Below, piece after piece: positions 43,601 through 54,889 of a stretch of DNA of 64,000 nt (the stretch's first letter is position 1; every line of letters starts with the position of its first letter). The stretch spans positions 124,001 to 188,000 of the forward strand of contig NZ_VOMB01000005.1 in assembly GCF_019050325.1 (NCBI RefSeq), read 5' to 3'. Both the position numbers and the translations under genes were made by a program. This DNA is from [Mycobacterium] fortunisiensis. Its GTDB lineage: Bacteria > Actinomycetota > Actinomycetes > Mycobacteriales > Mycobacteriaceae. The notes under the pieces are model-generated. The model had not been told where the DNA came from. It saw nothing but the letters and a program-made list of their open reading frames with translations, and searched no databases.

Positions 43601-44138
43601 CGTGGCCATCCGAGACGGCGAGGGCCGCGCCCGGTATCGCGCCACCGTGGACACGCAACCGAACACGACACCGGCCGGCCCGGTTCCCGAGGTAGCCGGC
43701 CGGCCCTGGCCGACGGACATCGCCGGCGCCTACGCCGGGCCGCTGTTCCACGGGCCGCGTTTCGCCGCCATCGAAGCGCTGGGTTCGTTCGGGGCGGCCG
43801 GTGGCAGTGGCAGCCTCAAAGGGCTCCGCGCGCTCGGCTGGCCAGACGGTGAGTGGGCGATAGATCCCGCGATCGTCGACGGCGGCCTGCAGTTCGGCCT
43901 GTTGTGGGCGAGTGCGCAGGGCCGTTCCCTGATGCTGCCGATTCGGATCGGGCGGGTCGTTCTCGACCAGGCATTCCCCGAAAACGGTGTGGTGCGCTGC
44001 CGTCTCGCCGCGCATCCGGTCAATGACAAGCGTGTCGACTTCGACATCGCATTCGAAACCACGGACGGGGCACCTGTCGCCACGTTGGAGGGCGTGGAGT
44101 TCTACGCCGCCGGCGCCGCAGTGGATGCGTCGGCGTGA
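37620..44138 (+). CDS. pfaA: PfaA-like PUFA/secondary lipid synthase, KS-AT-ACPx3-KR-DH (2172 aa)
   Basis: Domain order: KS 10-455 with DAACASSL (Cys near 214), EAHGTAT and GHTKAAAG; acyltransferase with PGQGSQYVGMG near 577 and GHSFGE near 666; a Pro/Ala-rich linker ~950-1125; three ACPs carrying LGIDSIKQ with attachment serines at 1170, 1272 and 1374; KR with VVTGGARGV near 1635 and SAYASANAA near 1824; and a C-terminal hotdog-like dehydratase region from ~1920 (LPVLDDHQVRGKVVVPVV, PLFHGPRF). This is the PfaA plan. Such enzymes build polyunsaturated or hydroxylated long chains iteratively from malonyl units. GTG 37620 is chosen because GAGG lies 5 bases upstream and family similarity begins at once. 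The stop overlaps the next start (GTGA). The ACP repeats differ in codon use from the rest of the gene. Confidence 0.93.
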   Translation: MIDNKQQAIATPIAVVGMTAIYPGEPGLTGYWRTVTGGHDAISDVPPSHWLIEDYFDPDPKAPDKTYCRRGGFIDPVPFDPMQFGLPPTALPSTDSAQLLALIAARQVLDEATRGGVEVDLDRVDVVLGVASTTELVVQMGARLQRPIWRKAMLENGLPEDEADEICRDIADHYAPWQESTFPGLLGNVVAGRVANRLNLGGSNFVTDAACASSLSALQTALHRLYLHEADMVLTGGVDALNDVMMYMCFSKTPAFSKTGDCRPLSEAADGTIIGEGVGMLALKRLSDAERDGDTIHAVIRGIGSSSDGRASSVYAPRSEGQAKALRRAYEHAGYEPSTVELVEAHGTATKAGDVAEFAALKSVFTDTGARCAIGSVKSQIGHTKAAAGAAGLIKAVLALQHSTLPGTLKVERPNPGLGLADTPFYVNAQTRPWVRKGDQPRRASVSSFGFGGSNFHVTLEEYCGEQRAKRLRALPTELVVLSADSESGLEQRAAEIAGAIHSGESLARIAFESAREFDASQTARAGLVAADTTSLEMLVERLRKAIADGVAGQLKDPNMAVGIGPAREGKTAFLFPGQGSQYVGMGADLALEFPEAIAVWDALDGNLADIPGVVFPEPVFDAAAAEAQRAELTAMANAQPAIATTSLAQLALLDVLGVSPDTAAGHSFGEVTALAAAGVLPAEALVETARTRGVLMAEAGHGKDGAMLAVAASAEEVQALLNSDPQSAGSLVIANDNAPNQVVLAGYTSEIAWAEGAAKSAGWTSRRLPVASAFHSSIVAASSAPLTSYLKTLKIGEPRFPVYANATAQPYGEQVAEQLGDQVRQSVRFREMIEAMARDGVTRFIEVGPGRVLTGLVGQILAATPHLAVALDDAKAGGLRGWHRGLASLAADGVALDLVSLLDHFEEPVKHVPTPAHAVLVGGANLGKPYPPADGNVKITPKRTRTALPVAPPTETEGPQLTSSTQHMAPPAPPAPPVQPMAPPSPQPVAAARETPPPVVSVAAQAVSTVDASFSADAWSVIDRIQKETADQHQRYLDVVTQSHQTFLEMSAQMMAEIVGGGTTIAQAPAPVRNGAVHPLDAAPKPAPMPVASPAAAAPVTAAPAAVAPVMPEPVTRPEPAPVTPPPAVVEPVVSAGAVVLGIVSEKTGYPVDMLGLEMEMEAELGIDSIKQVEILAALQSKFPGAPEIPASELAGMQTLQDVVDAVEGFVAVAPAPAAAAAAVVTSPSAVVEPVVSAGAVVLGIVSEKTGYPVDMLGLEMEMEAELGIDSIKQVEILAALQSKFPGAPEIPASELAGMQTLQDVVDAVEGFVAVAPAPAAAAAAVVTSPSAVVEPVVSAGAVVLGIVSEKTGYPVDMLGLEMEMEAELGIDSIKQVEILAALQSKFPGAPEIPASELAGMQTLQDVVDAVSGFTSGTPRTEEVVAEPTSAPAEPALTVGLSCTEAELRADPAGGFAMAGLRGGEVVITRENPEFADALAAAMTSHGIQARTVERVPDGAGAVICLAALAPAGSPQDCVDMHLRAFHAARSVAKSHAAARLFVTVQSTGGGFAGADMPVGVASLVKTAAWEWPNASVRAIDLETLDAQRLTDELLRGGSGIEVALRDDGSRLVVVDEIEASPVGETISVADGGVVVVTGGARGVTAKSALALAKHHGLKLALLGRTPLREASADEPSGATVAEIATALAASAAARGEKVSLPQARAQAERLIAEREVRATLAAAQQQGTAARYFPTSITDQAELRRVLAEVRQDFGPIVGVVHGAGVLADKRLEDLDDDQFVNVFSTKLIGAEALLSATAADDLRFISFFSSIAARTGNPGQSAYASANAALESIAAREAARRGDTCVVRAFGWGPWDGGMVDATLKSRFLEAGVGVIPIDEGAQFFAENAMSRSSATAVVVAAPAEPRLRATSLDWTVSTENLPVLDDHQVRGKVVVPVVIVLDAILRAARGLVTEVRPVVRDLQVLSGVTFDSGEQRTLRIDFEPMGTSYSVAIRDGEGRARYRATVDTQPNTTPAGPVPEVAGRPWPTDIAGAYAGPLFHGPRFAAIEALGSFGAAGGSGSLKGLRALGWPDGEWAIDPAIVDGGLQFGLLWASAQGRSLMLPIRIGRVVLDQAFPENGVVRCRLAAHPVNDKRVDFDIAFETTDGAPVATLEGVEFYAAGAAVDASA
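41003..41839 (+). repeat. Identical 306-bp tandem repeats encoding three ACP domains
   Basis: Units 41003-41308 and 41309-41614 appear identical base for base, and 41615-41839 repeats the first 225 bases before diverging at 41840. Each unit codes for one 102-residue ACP plus linker. Codons such as GTT, GGG, TTG and GCT are much more frequent here than in the flanking KS, AT and KR coding sequence. Confidence 0.95.
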
Positions 44139-47100
44139 CGGGGTTCGAACCGGTCGCGATCGTCGGGCGTAGTTGCGTGCTGCCCGGTGCGACCACGCCG
44201 GAAGAGCTGTTCGCCGCGACCATGGCGGGGCGGAGCCTGCTCACGCCGACCCCGCCGCAGCAGTGGCGCGGGGTGGATCCCGAATCCCTGGCGATCAGTG
44301 ACAAGCCCGGGCTGCGGGTTTCGTCAACCACCGGCGGCTACGTCGGGGCCTCGTTCGAGCTGACCCAGATCGCCTCGCGGATAACCGATTTCAGCAGGCT
44401 CGACCCGATCGTGTCGTGGCTGGCGCAGTGTGCACAGCAGGCCTTGGGCGCTGCGCTCGCCGGGCCGCGGACCGGGCTGATCGTGGGCAATCTGTCCTAC
44501 CCCAGCGTGCTGGGCACCGTGTTCGTGGAGAGTGTCTGGCGCGGCGAGGACGATGTCGACCCGCGCAACCGGTTCTCGTCGGGCCTGCCGGTGCACCTCG
44601 TCGCCGGGGCGATGCAGATGACCGGACCGGCATTCGCGCTCGACGCGGCGTGTGCGTCGTCGCTCTACGCGATCAAGCTGGCCTGCGACGCGTTACAGGA
44701 CGGTGCCGCCGATGTGATGCTGGCCGGCGGCCTCAACGGCGCCGATGATCTGTTCCTGCATCTCGGATTCACGGCTCTGCAGGCGCTGAGCCCGTCAGGG
44801 CGGTCCCGCCCCTTCCACGCCGAGGCCGACGGGCTCGTGCCGTCCGAGGGCGCGGCGCTGGTCGCGCTCAAACGGCTCGAGGACGCCGAGCGCACCGGAG
44901 ACCGAATCCTCGGTGTCATCACGGGAATTGGGCTGTCCAACGACGGCCGTCAGAACGGGCTGCTGGCGCCGGCGATGTCCGGACAGACCAGCGCCATGGC
45001 CGCGGCGTTGGCGCAGGCCGGTCTGGAGCCCGCGGACATCGACTTCGTGGACTGCCACGCCACCGGCACCGCGCTCGGCGACGCCACGGAATTGGAGAGC
45101 ATTCTCGCCGCCTACGGCGAAGTGCCGCTGAAGCTCGGGGCGCTCAAGGGCAACCTCGGACACACCATCACGGTGTCGGGCGCGGCGAGCCTGGTGAACG
45201 TGCTGTCCGCCATGCAGGCGTCGGTGACGCCACGGACACTGTGTGACAAGCCGACCACCGCACTGAACGACACCCCGTTCACACTGTCGACCACGCCGAC
45301 ACCATGGGACGGCCCGGTCAGGCGGGCGGCGGTCAGCAACTTCGGCTTCGGCGGCAACAACGCGCATCTGATCGTCGAGAGCTACGCGGGCCCGAGCCGC
45401 CCGGCGCCGCGGCGGCCGCGCCCCGCGACCGATGTCGTCATCTGTGCCATGGGTGTGGTGACCGGCGATGCGCACGACATCGCGACGTTCCGCCGCCGGG
45501 TCTTCGGGCCGGAGTCCGCACCGAGCGCACTGGACACCGTTGAACTCGAGCTGACCGGTCTCGGCTGCCCGCCGAGTGAGCTCAAGGCCAGCCTCGGTCA
45601 GCAGACGGCGATGCTGGCCGCTGCCGCGCAGGCGCTTTCACACGTCGCCACCGATCCGGAACGGACCGGGGTGATCATCGGCATGGGGTGTGACGCCACG
45701 ATCGCACGGCACCGGCTGCGGGTGCAGCACAAGGACGACGAGGCCTGGCTGGAGGCGAACAAGGACTCGATCCCGCGGCTGACCGCTGACGGCGTGGTCG
45801 GGACCATGCCGAACATCCCGGCCAACCGCATACATGCGCAACGAGACTTCCGCGGGTTCGGCTTCACCGTGGCCGGTGAGGAACTGTCCGGTATCGCCGC
45901 GCTGCGGCTCGGTGCGCGTGCACTGCGCAGCGGCGAACTCGACGCGGTCGTCGCCGGTGCGGTCGACATGTGTTGTGAGCCGACGCATGCGCGCGCGGCA
46001 GACGCCGTCACCGGGGCGAACGGACCGCACGGCGACGCGGCAGTGGCCTTCGTCCTCAAACGGCGCGCGGATGCCGAGGCGGCGGGCGACGACATCATCG
46101 CGGTCGTGGACACCGACGGCCTCGTACCGGGGGCCGTCGACGGCGGCGCGGATGCGGGCGCCGACTTCACCACCGGGCGGTTCGGTCGTACCCATGCGGC
46201 CGGCTCGGCCGTCGAGGTGGCGGCCCGGGTGCTGGCGGCGCGGTCACGGGTCCGGGTGGACGAGAACGGGGCCCAGCCGATACCGGGAGTCAAACACTCT
46301 GTGGTGCAGCGGGAATCGATCGGCGGCCGCACCGACCGGGTGACCGTGTCGGCGCCGGCCGGGGCGGTCGATCCGGTGGCCGCCGGAGCGGTTCCCGTCT
46401 CGGAGCGCTACGCCGGCGCAAGCCGAGACGAGTTGCGGCACCGGATGGCCCGCGGCCAGCAGGGCGGAACCGGGCCGGTGCGGTGTGCCCTGGTGGCCGA
46501 CAGTGAGACCAAGCTGGATGCCCTGCGGCGGGATGCCGTGCAGCGACTGGACCGCGGCGAGGCGCCGGTGGGGATCGGACTCTCGTTCACCGATAACCCG
46601 GTCACCGGCGAACTGGCCTTCACGTTCACCGGGGCGGCGGCGGCGTATCCAGGGGCCGGGCGGGACCTGCTGCTGGCCTGGCCGGAGATCGGCGACGCGC
46701 TGGCCACCCGGGTCTCGCACGTCGGCGAACTGGGCCGCGCGATGTACGGCACCGGCATCACGAAGCTGGAACCCCCGGCCCAACTCACCGGGTGTGCCCT
46801 GGTGTGCCAGGCTCATGCCGAGTTCTCCCGCACCGTGCTGGGACTCAAACCGACTGCGGCCGTGGGACTGTCGTCCGGCGAGACGAACGCCCTGCTGGCC
46901 TTCGGGGTGTGGCGCGATCTCGAGGCCATGCTCGAGGAGATGCACGCGGTCGGCATGTACGGCGACAACCTCACCGGCCATTGCCGGTCGGCGGCCCACG
47001 AGTGGGGTCTACCGGAAGAGCAACCGGCGGCGTGGGAATGCTGGCGCGTCAGTGCGCCCCGGGCGGCGACCGAGGCCGCGCTGGAGCGCGAACCGCGGGC

Positions 47101-50100
47101 CTACATGACCATCGTCCAGGCGCCGGACGACTGCGTGATCGGCGGCGATCCCGAGGCCTGCCGACGGGTCATCGACGCCATCGACGGTGCCCGTGCGATC
47201 CCGCTCGGTCTCGACATGATCGTGCACTGCAGCGCGATGGCGCCGTTCGAAGCGGAGTGGCGCAGCGTGCACAGCCGCGAGAGTCACGCCGTGCCGGATG
47301 TGCGTTTCTACACCAACGCCGGCAACCGTGCCTACATCCCGACCCGGCAGGCGGCCGCGGACGCGATCACACAGCAGGCGCTGGAGCCCATCGACTTTCC
47401 CGCCACCGTGCTGCAGGCTTGGGAGGACGGCGTCCGCATCTTCGTCGAGCACGGGCCGCGGGCCATCTTGACCGGCGCGATACCAAAGATCCTCGGTGAC
47501 CGTCCGCATTTGGTGGTGGCGCTCGACGCCCAGGAGCGACGGGGCCTTCGCGCGCTGGCCGAATCCGTGTCCAAGCTGTGGGTGCACGGGCAACCGGTTG
47601 ACATCGAGGCGTTCGACGCACGGATGCGGCAGTTGCGTGAACAAGCCGCCGCGCCGGACGAGGGCACGGCCCGCAAGCTGGTGTTGGCCGCGCACCGGCC
47701 GGACATGGTCATGACGCCCGAGCTGCCGGCGGTGCACGAGGTGCCTGCGTCGACGCCGCCGGTCGAACTGGGCAGCGTGCAGGTCATGGCTCCGGCACCG
47801 GTGCAGACCGCGGCGGTGATGGTGTCCCGGGAAGTGTTCGCCCAGCACGGAACTCACGTGGCTCCCGCCGTGCGTGAGACAGTGCCGGTGGCCGGGGGCA
47901 GGTCGACGGCCGCGCTGGGTCTGGTGGCGTCGGTCGGTCAGGCACAGACGGCGTTCGTGGAGCGCCAGGCCCAGGCGCACACCACGTTCTTGAAGATGCG
48001 TGGGGAACTTCTCGCACTGGTCACCGGCCGGCCGCCGACCGCTCCGGCTTCGGCCCCGCCGGCCCCGCAGGCCCCGCCGGCCCAGACTCCGGCACCGGCT
48101 CAGCCTCCGGTCCCACTGCGGCCCGCGCGGCACGAGCAGCCGCTCTACACCCGGGAACAGCTGGAAACCCTGGCCGGCGAGAATATCTCACAGGTATTCG
48201 GCCCGCTGTTCGCCGAGCTGGACCAGTACGAGCGGGTGGTGCGCATGCCGCAGCCACCGCTGCTGCTGGCCGACCGGGTGATGCTCATCGAAGGTGAACC
48301 GGCCACGATGGGGACCGGCCGCATCGTCACCGAAACCGACGTGCTCGCCGATGCCTGGTACATGCACAACGGCCGGATGTCACCGGGCGTGGTGATCGAG
48401 TCCGGCCAGGCCGACCTGTTGCTCGCATCCTGGTTGGGCGCCGACTTCAGCAATCGCAGCGAACGTGTCTACCGGCTGCTCGGTTGTGAGTTGACGTTCG
48501 TGGGCGAAGCGCCGCAGGCCGGTGACACCCTGCGGTACGACATCCACATCGACGGCCACGCGAAAACCGGTGCCACCCGGCTGTTCTTCTTCCACTACGA
48601 CTGCTATATCGGTGACCGGCTGGCGATCTCGGTGCGCAACGGCCAGGCCGGGTTCTTCTCCGATGAGGAACTCAGCCAGTCCGACGGGGTGCTGTGGGAC
48701 GCCGCCGACGACGTCCCACGCGACGCCGCACGGCGGGACACGCCGCCGCGGGTCACCCAGAAACGCTCCTTCGACCGTGCCGATCTCGATGCCTTCATCC
48801 ACGGAAATGCCTTCACCTGCTTCGGCACCGGCTTCGAGATGGCCGCGGCGCACATCCGGACGCCGGCACTGCCCGGCGGCCAGTTGCGGTTGATCGACGA
48901 GGTGGCCGAATTCGATCCCGAGGGCGGTCCGTGGGGGCGCGGTTACCTGCGCGCCACCGCGGAGGTGCCGGCCGACGCCTGGTTCTACGACGGTCATTTC
49001 AAGAACGATCCGTGCATGCCCGGAACGTTGATGGCCGACGCGGCCACCCAGGCGTTGTCGTTCGCGATGGCCGGCTACGGCTTCACCATCGATCGCGACG
49101 GCTGGCGGTTCGAGCCGGTGCCGGATGAAACCGCGCGTTTCGTCTGCCGCGGCCAGGTGACCCCCGACGCTCACCACACCCTCGATTACGAGGTGTTCGT
49201 CGAAGAGATCGTCGACGGCCCCACCCCGACGATCTTTGCCGCGCTGCTGTGCCGCCGCGACGGCTTCAAGGTGTTCCACTGCCGCCGCTTCGGCATGCGG
49301 CTGGTCCCGGATTGGCCGGTCCCGCCGGGTGTGCCCGGACCGGCGCACATCGTCGGCAACTCCGTCGACGTGCGCGGCGATCACGCCGCGCTGCTCGCAT
49401 GCGCGCGGGGCAAGCCGTCCGATTCCTTTGGTGCCATGTACATTCCGTTCGACGGGACCCGTCGCGCACCCCGGTTGCCCGGCGAGCCCTACCACTTCCT
49501 GTCGCGCATCGTGAGCGTGGATTGCCCGGTGGGAACGACGACCGAGGGCGGCACCGTGGTCGCCGAGTGCGACGTGCCCGCGGATGCGTGGTACCTCGCC
49601 GATACCCATTCCGCCGGCGTTCCGCTGTCGGTGCTGCAGGAGATCCTGCTGCAGCCCTGTGGCTGGCTGGCTTCCTACATGGCCCTGGCCGCCCAGCGCA
49701 CCGGCGACGTGGTGATCCGCAACCTCGACGGCAACGAGGTGGTGCAGCACAAGCCGGCCGGCGTCGGTGTGCTGCGGGTGACCTCCCGGCTGGATCGCTT
49801 CGCCGAGGCCGGCGGGTCCACGATCGTCTTCTTCGAATCCGTGTGCACGCAGAATGGTGAACCGGTGATGTCGTTGAAGACGACGTTCGGGTTCTTCAGC
49901 CCGGCGGCGCTGGCGAATCAGGTCGGCCTGCCCGCCGCGCCCGAGGTGGTGGCGGCGCTGTCGTCGGAGGCGCCGGTTTCCCTGCCCTACGCCGCCGCCG
50001 AACTGTCCGGTGCGCCGTGGCTTGCCCAGGGGAAGCTGAAATTGATCGACCAGGTGAACTTCTGGCCCGGCGGCGGGGCCGCGGGACTGGGACGGCTGGT

Positions 50101-50479
50101 CGCCGAGGCCGACGTCGACCCCAACGCGTGGTACTTCAAGGCGCACTTCTTCCAGGACCCGGTGCAGCCCGGTTCGCTGGGGTTGGAGGCCATGCAGCAG
50201 GCGGCCCGGGCGGCGGCCCGGCTCGCGGGGCTGGCCGACGGTGACGGGCTGGAGTTCGAACCTTTCGCGGTGGATCAGCCGTTCAACTACAAATGTCGCG
50301 GTCAGGTGTTGCCGACCAACCTGCGCACCCGGATCGAAGTCGAAATCCTCTCCGCGACAGCGGATGAGCGCGGTCTGCTGGTCGTGTTCGACGGCGCCTT
50401 CTGGGTGGACGACCTGCGGATCTACCAGGCCCACGGCATGGGTGTGCGGGTCGTCGAGCGTTCGCGCGGGCTGGTGTGA
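44135..50479 (+). CDS. pfaC: PfaC-like PUFA synthase subunit with inserted AT, KS-CLF-AT-(DH-DH)x2 (2114 aa)
   Basis: KS 1-420 has DAACASSL (Cys near 173), DCHATGT and GNLGHT. A second KS-like domain (~430-735) has GEELSG where the active Cys motif should be, as in chain-length factors. An acyltransferase follows (~790-1170; GLSSGE near 913). After a Pro/Ala linker come four hotdog units from ~1333: two FabA-like didomains. Units 2 and 4 keep [14 protein letters not shown] (near 1620) and [14 protein letters not shown] (near 2004), with the expected His and PG; unit 1 has [20 protein letters not shown]. In Pfa systems this subunit condenses, sets chain length and dehydrates or isomerizes to place cis double bonds. 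The KS-CLF-AT-DH-DH order matches myxobacterial Pfa3 rather than marine PfaB plus PfaC. No terminal acyltransferase, thioesterase or phosphopantetheinyl transferase domain is seen. The GTG start overlaps the previous stop. Confidence 0.92.
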   Translation: MTGFEPVAIVGRSCVLPGATTPEELFAATMAGRSLLTPTPPQQWRGVDPESLAISDKPGLRVSSTTGGYVGASFELTQIASRITDFSRLDPIVSWLAQCAQQALGAALAGPRTGLIVGNLSYPSVLGTVFVESVWRGEDDVDPRNRFSSGLPVHLVAGAMQMTGPAFALDAACASSLYAIKLACDALQDGAADVMLAGGLNGADDLFLHLGFTALQALSPSGRSRPFHAEADGLVPSEGAALVALKRLEDAERTGDRILGVITGIGLSNDGRQNGLLAPAMSGQTSAMAAALAQAGLEPADIDFVDCHATGTALGDATELESILAAYGEVPLKLGALKGNLGHTITVSGAASLVNVLSAMQASVTPRTLCDKPTTALNDTPFTLSTTPTPWDGPVRRAAVSNFGFGGNNAHLIVESYAGPSRPAPRRPRPATDVVICAMGVVTGDAHDIATFRRRVFGPESAPSALDTVELELTGLGCPPSELKASLGQQTAMLAAAAQALSHVATDPERTGVIIGMGCDATIARHRLRVQHKDDEAWLEANKDSIPRLTADGVVGTMPNIPANRIHAQRDFRGFGFTVAGEELSGIAALRLGARALRSGELDAVVAGAVDMCCEPTHARAADAVTGANGPHGDAAVAFVLKRRADAEAAGDDIIAVVDTDGLVPGAVDGGADAGADFTTGRFGRTHAAGSAVEVAARVLAARSRVRVDENGAQPIPGVKHSVVQRESIGGRTDRVTVSAPAGAVDPVAAGAVPVSERYAGASRDELRHRMARGQQGGTGPVRCALVADSETKLDALRRDAVQRLDRGEAPVGIGLSFTDNPVTGELAFTFTGAAAAYPGAGRDLLLAWPEIGDALATRVSHVGELGRAMYGTGITKLEPPAQLTGCALVCQAHAEFSRTVLGLKPTAAVGLSSGETNALLAFGVWRDLEAMLEEMHAVGMYGDNLTGHCRSAAHEWGLPEEQPAAWECWRVSAPRAATEAALEREPRAYMTIVQAPDDCVIGGDPEACRRVIDAIDGARAIPLGLDMIVHCSAMAPFEAEWRSVHSRESHAVPDVRFYTNAGNRAYIPTRQAAADAITQQALEPIDFPATVLQAWEDGVRIFVEHGPRAILTGAIPKILGDRPHLVVALDAQERRGLRALAESVSKLWVHGQPVDIEAFDARMRQLREQAAAPDEGTARKLVLAAHRPDMVMTPELPAVHEVPASTPPVELGSVQVMAPAPVQTAAVMVSREVFAQHGTHVAPAVRETVPVAGGRSTAALGLVASVGQAQTAFVERQAQAHTTFLKMRGELLALVTGRPPTAPASAPPAPQAPPAQTPAPAQPPVPLRPARHEQPLYTREQLETLAGENISQVFGPLFAELDQYERVVRMPQPPLLLADRVMLIEGEPATMGTGRIVTETDVLADAWYMHNGRMSPGVVIESGQADLLLASWLGADFSNRSERVYRLLGCELTFVGEAPQAGDTLRYDIHIDGHAKTGATRLFFFHYDCYIGDRLAISVRNGQAGFFSDEELSQSDGVLWDAADDVPRDAARRDTPPRVTQKRSFDRADLDAFIHGNAFTCFGTGFEMAAAHIRTPALPGGQLRLIDEVAEFDPEGGPWGRGYLRATAEVPADAWFYDGHFKNDPCMPGTLMADAATQALSFAMAGYGFTIDRDGWRFEPVPDETARFVCRGQVTPDAHHTLDYEVFVEEIVDGPTPTIFAALLCRRDGFKVFHCRRFGMRLVPDWPVPPGVPGPAHIVGNSVDVRGDHAALLACARGKPSDSFGAMYIPFDGTRRAPRLPGEPYHFLSRIVSVDCPVGTTTEGGTVVAECDVPADAWYLADTHSAGVPLSVLQEILLQPCGWLASYMALAAQRTGDVVIRNLDGNEVVQHKPAGVGVLRVTSRLDRFAEAGGSTIVFFESVCTQNGEPVMSLKTTFGFFSPAALANQVGLPAAPEVVAALSSEAPVSLPYAAAELSGAPWLAQGKLKLIDQVNFWPGGGAAGLGRLVAEADVDPNAWYFKAHFFQDPVQPGSLGLEAMQQAARAAARLAGLADGDGLEFEPFAVDQPFNYKCRGQVLPTNLRTRIEVEILSATADERGLLVVFDGAFWVDDLRIYQAHGMGVRVVERSRGLV

Positions 50480-50496
50480 GTGGGCTAGGTGGTGTG

Positions 50497-52364
<1,868 letters not shown>

Positions 52365-52395
52365 AGACGGGCGAAGAAGACGGGAGCGTGAGGCG

Positions 52396-53838
52396 TTGAC
52401 GGAACTCGGAAAGACGTTGCAGGTGACGAGCACGCCCATTCCCGGCCTGACGGTGTGGGAGTTGCCCGTGCACGGCGACAATCGCGGCTGGTTCAAAGAG
52501 AACTGGCAGCGCGAGAAGATGGTCGCCGCGGGGATGCCCGATTTCGGGCCGGTGCAGAACAACATCTCGTTCAACGAGTCAGCGGGCACGACGCGGGGTA
52601 TCCACGCCGAGCCGTGGGACAAGTTCATCTCCGTGGGGACCGGACGGATCTTCGGCGCGTGGGTGGATCTGCGTTCCGGCCCGACGTTCGGGACGGTGTT
52701 CACCGCGGAAATCGACCCGTCACGCGCGGTCTTCGTACCTCGCGGAGTGGGTAATTCGTTCCAGACGCTGGAGCCGAACACCGTCTACGCCTATCTCGTC
52801 AACGAGCACTACACCGCCGGTGTCGCCTACCCGTCGGTGAACCCGGCCGACGCCACCCTGGCCATCGACTGGCCCATTCCACTGGAGCGCGCGGAACTCT
52901 CGGCGAAAGACAGCGCCCAGGGGACCCTGGCGCAGGTGGAACCGATCCGGCCGCGCAAGACGCTGGTCCTGGGTGCGGGCGGACAACTGGGCCGGGCGTT
53001 GCGCGAGGCGTATGCCGACGCGCCGCACGTCGAGTTCACCGAACGTGCCGACCTCGATCTGACTTCCGGTGAACTGGGTGCTGCCCGGCCGTGGCGCGAT
53101 TACGACACGATCGTCAACGCCGCGGCCTACACGGCGGTCGACGCCGCCGAGACGGCAGAGGGTCGCGCCGCGGCGTGGGCCGCGAACGTCACCGGCGTGG
53201 CCGCGCTGGCCCGGGTGGCCACCGACCACCGCCTCACCTTGGTGCACGTGTCCAGTGACTACGTGTTCGACGGCACGGCGACGCGGCCGTATCGCGAGAG
53301 CGACGCGGTGGCGCCGCTGGGCGTATACGGGCAGACGAAGGCCGCCGGCGATCAGGTCGTGGCCACGGTGCCGCGGCACTACCTCGTGCGCACGTCCTGG
53401 GTGATCGGCGAGGGGCGAAACTTCGTGCGCACCATGGTTTCTCTTGCACAGCGCGGAGTGGACCCGGCGGTGGTCGACGACCAGTTCGGCCGGCTGACGT
53501 TCACTTCGGAGCTGGCCCGGGCGATCCGTCATCTCACGCAGGCGCGCGCGCCGTTCGGCACCTACCACGTCACCGGGTCCGGCCCGACGACGTCGTGGGC
53601 CGAGATCGCACGACGCACCTTCGCGTTGGCCGGCCACGATCCTGACCGGGTGCGGGGGGTGTCCACCGCCGAGTACTTCGGCAACGCCGCCGGGCCGGTA
53701 GCACCGCGACCGGCCAACAGTGTGCTGGATCTGGCGAAAATCGAGTCCACGGGATTCCGGCCGGCCGATGTCGACGAGCTGCTCGCCGAATACGTCGAGC
53801 GCGAAACCCACAGCGTGTCCCAGCCGGCGATCAGATAG
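52396..53838 (+). CDS. Fusion of RmlC-like 3,5-epimerase and RmlD-like dTDP-4-dehydrorhamnose reductase (480 aa)
   Basis: Residues ~1-185 are a cupin of the RmlC family (HGDNRGWFKENWQ, NNISFNESAGTTRGIHAEPWDKF with the expected base His, VFVPRGVGNSFQ). The second His of typical RmlC (usually G.AHGF) appears as N in VGNSF. Residues ~190-480 are an SDR of the RmlD family: VLGAGGQLGRAL, HVSSDYVFDG, YGQTKAAGDQ and TSWVIGEGRNFV. The fused protein could take dTDP-4-keto-6-deoxyglucose to dTDP-L-rhamnose, or to a related 6-deoxyhexose if epimerization is altered. The start is uncertain: a TTG at 52396 with GAGG 3 bases and GGGAG about 10 bases upstream is preferred; an ATG at 52345 would overlap rmlB. 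It is the last gene of the plus-strand run and ends 12 bases before a convergent gene. Confidence 0.85.
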   Translation: MTELGKTLQVTSTPIPGLTVWELPVHGDNRGWFKENWQREKMVAAGMPDFGPVQNNISFNESAGTTRGIHAEPWDKFISVGTGRIFGAWVDLRSGPTFGTVFTAEIDPSRAVFVPRGVGNSFQTLEPNTVYAYLVNEHYTAGVAYPSVNPADATLAIDWPIPLERAELSAKDSAQGTLAQVEPIRPRKTLVLGAGGQLGRALREAYADAPHVEFTERADLDLTSGELGAARPWRDYDTIVNAAAYTAVDAAETAEGRAAAWAANVTGVAALARVATDHRLTLVHVSSDYVFDGTATRPYRESDAVAPLGVYGQTKAAGDQVVATVPRHYLVRTSWVIGEGRNFVRTMVSLAQRGVDPAVVDDQFGRLTFTSELARAIRHLTQARAPFGTYHVTGSGPTTSWAEIARRTFALAGHDPDRVRGVSTAEYFGNAAGPVAPRPANSVLDLAKIESTGFRPADVDELLAEYVERETHSVSQPAIR

Positions 53839-53849
53839 GCCGGCCAGGC

Positions 53850-54875
53850 TCAGCGGAAGCGCACGTGCATCGTCGTCAGGCCGAAGATCTTGGTGTCACC
53901 GGATTTCGCCGCGATGACGAGGACGCCGGTCCGGGTCGTGGGGTCCAACCACTTGACCTGCCCGCTGAACTCGATGTCGGCACCGCCGGCGGCCGGGACG
54001 ACCACCGGCGCGGACAGCCGCACGCCATAACGGGTGACCGCCCCCGGATCACCCGACCAAGCGGAGACGAATCCCGAACTCAGCCCGAGAGTGAGCATCC
54101 CGTGGGCGATCACATCGGGTTGCCCGGCCAGCTTGGCGACGTGCTCGTCCCAGTGGATCGGGTTGGCGTCGCCGGCCACACCGGCGTAGTTCACCAGATC
54201 GCCGCGTGACAGGCGGGCGTGCTGCACGCCGATCTTGTCGCCGACCTGAACGTCGTCGAAGGACCGCGCGCGCGGCAACCGGGCGGCCGGGTCCGCAATC
54301 CGCACCTCGCCGTCGGGTCGCACCGTCTTGTGGAAGGTGCCGGAATCCTCGGCGCCGAGCATCGTGACGCCGTGCATCATCACGTTGTCCACGGCGGATC
54401 TGATCCGGGGATCGGTATCCGCGGCAGTGAGGCCGACGACCGTGGTACGCAGGGTGTGCACCCGCTCGCCGGCGGTGTCGGTGAACGTGTTGGTCACGGT
54501 GATCATGTCCCGCCCGGCGATCCGCTGCACCGACGACAGTTCGGCGTCGACGGTCAACTCGTCGCCGGCCACGATCGGGCGGTGCTGTTCGAAGACTTCT
54601 TCGGTCTGGACGTAGGTGTGGTAGCCGACGACCACGGATTCGAACATGCGCCGATTGCAGGCCATCGCCGGGGTCGCGGTGAAGGTCAACGGTGCCACCA
54701 CATCCGGGTAGCCGAGGGCTGCGGCGGCGACGACGTCCCGGTGCGCGGGGTGATGGTCCTGCACGGCACGGGCGTACTCGCGGATCTTCTCGCGGCCCAC
54801 CACGTAGGTGTCCTCGGCCCGGTAGTAGTGGCCGATCCGGGCTTGGAGTGGAGATGATTCTGCCGCTGCAGTCAT
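53850..54875 (-). CDS. Fused HadA/HadB-type (3R)-hydroxyacyl-ACP dehydratase (341 aa), copy 1
   Basis: The protein is a double hotdog. The N-terminal half (residues ~10-150) resembles HadA: GHYYRAEDTYVVGREKIREYARAV, HHPAH, APLTFTATPA. The C-terminal half (~190-341) is MaoC-like with the hydratase motif YAGVAGDANPIHWDEHVAKLAG followed by DVIAHGMLTLGL, giving the catalytic Asp and His. Such enzymes dehydrate 3-hydroxyacyl-ACP or hydrate enoyl thioesters, in FAS-II or polyketide-like lipid pathways. It follows the serine hydrolase gene by 14 bases on the same strand, and converges on the pfa-rml run. A paralogue lies at 57.2-58.2 kb, with long shared stretches. The ATG at 54875 is supported by similarity to the paralogue (both begin MTAAA). 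Confidence 0.88.
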   Translation of the reverse strand: MTAAAESSPLQARIGHYYRAEDTYVVGREKIREYARAVQDHHPAHRDVVAAAALGYPDVVAPLTFTATPAMACNRRMFESVVVGYHTYVQTEEVFEQHRPIVAGDELTVDAELSSVQRIAGRDMITVTNTFTDTAGERVHTLRTTVVGLTAADTDPRIRSAVDNVMMHGVTMLGAEDSGTFHKTVRPDGEVRIADPAARLPRARSFDDVQVGDKIGVQHARLSRGDLVNYAGVAGDANPIHWDEHVAKLAGQPDVIAHGMLTLGLSSGFVSAWSGDPGAVTRYGVRLSAPVVVPAAGGADIEFSGQVKWLDPTTRTGVLVIAAKSGDTKIFGLTTMHVRFR

Positions 54876-54889
54876 AGATGTGGGCAACT

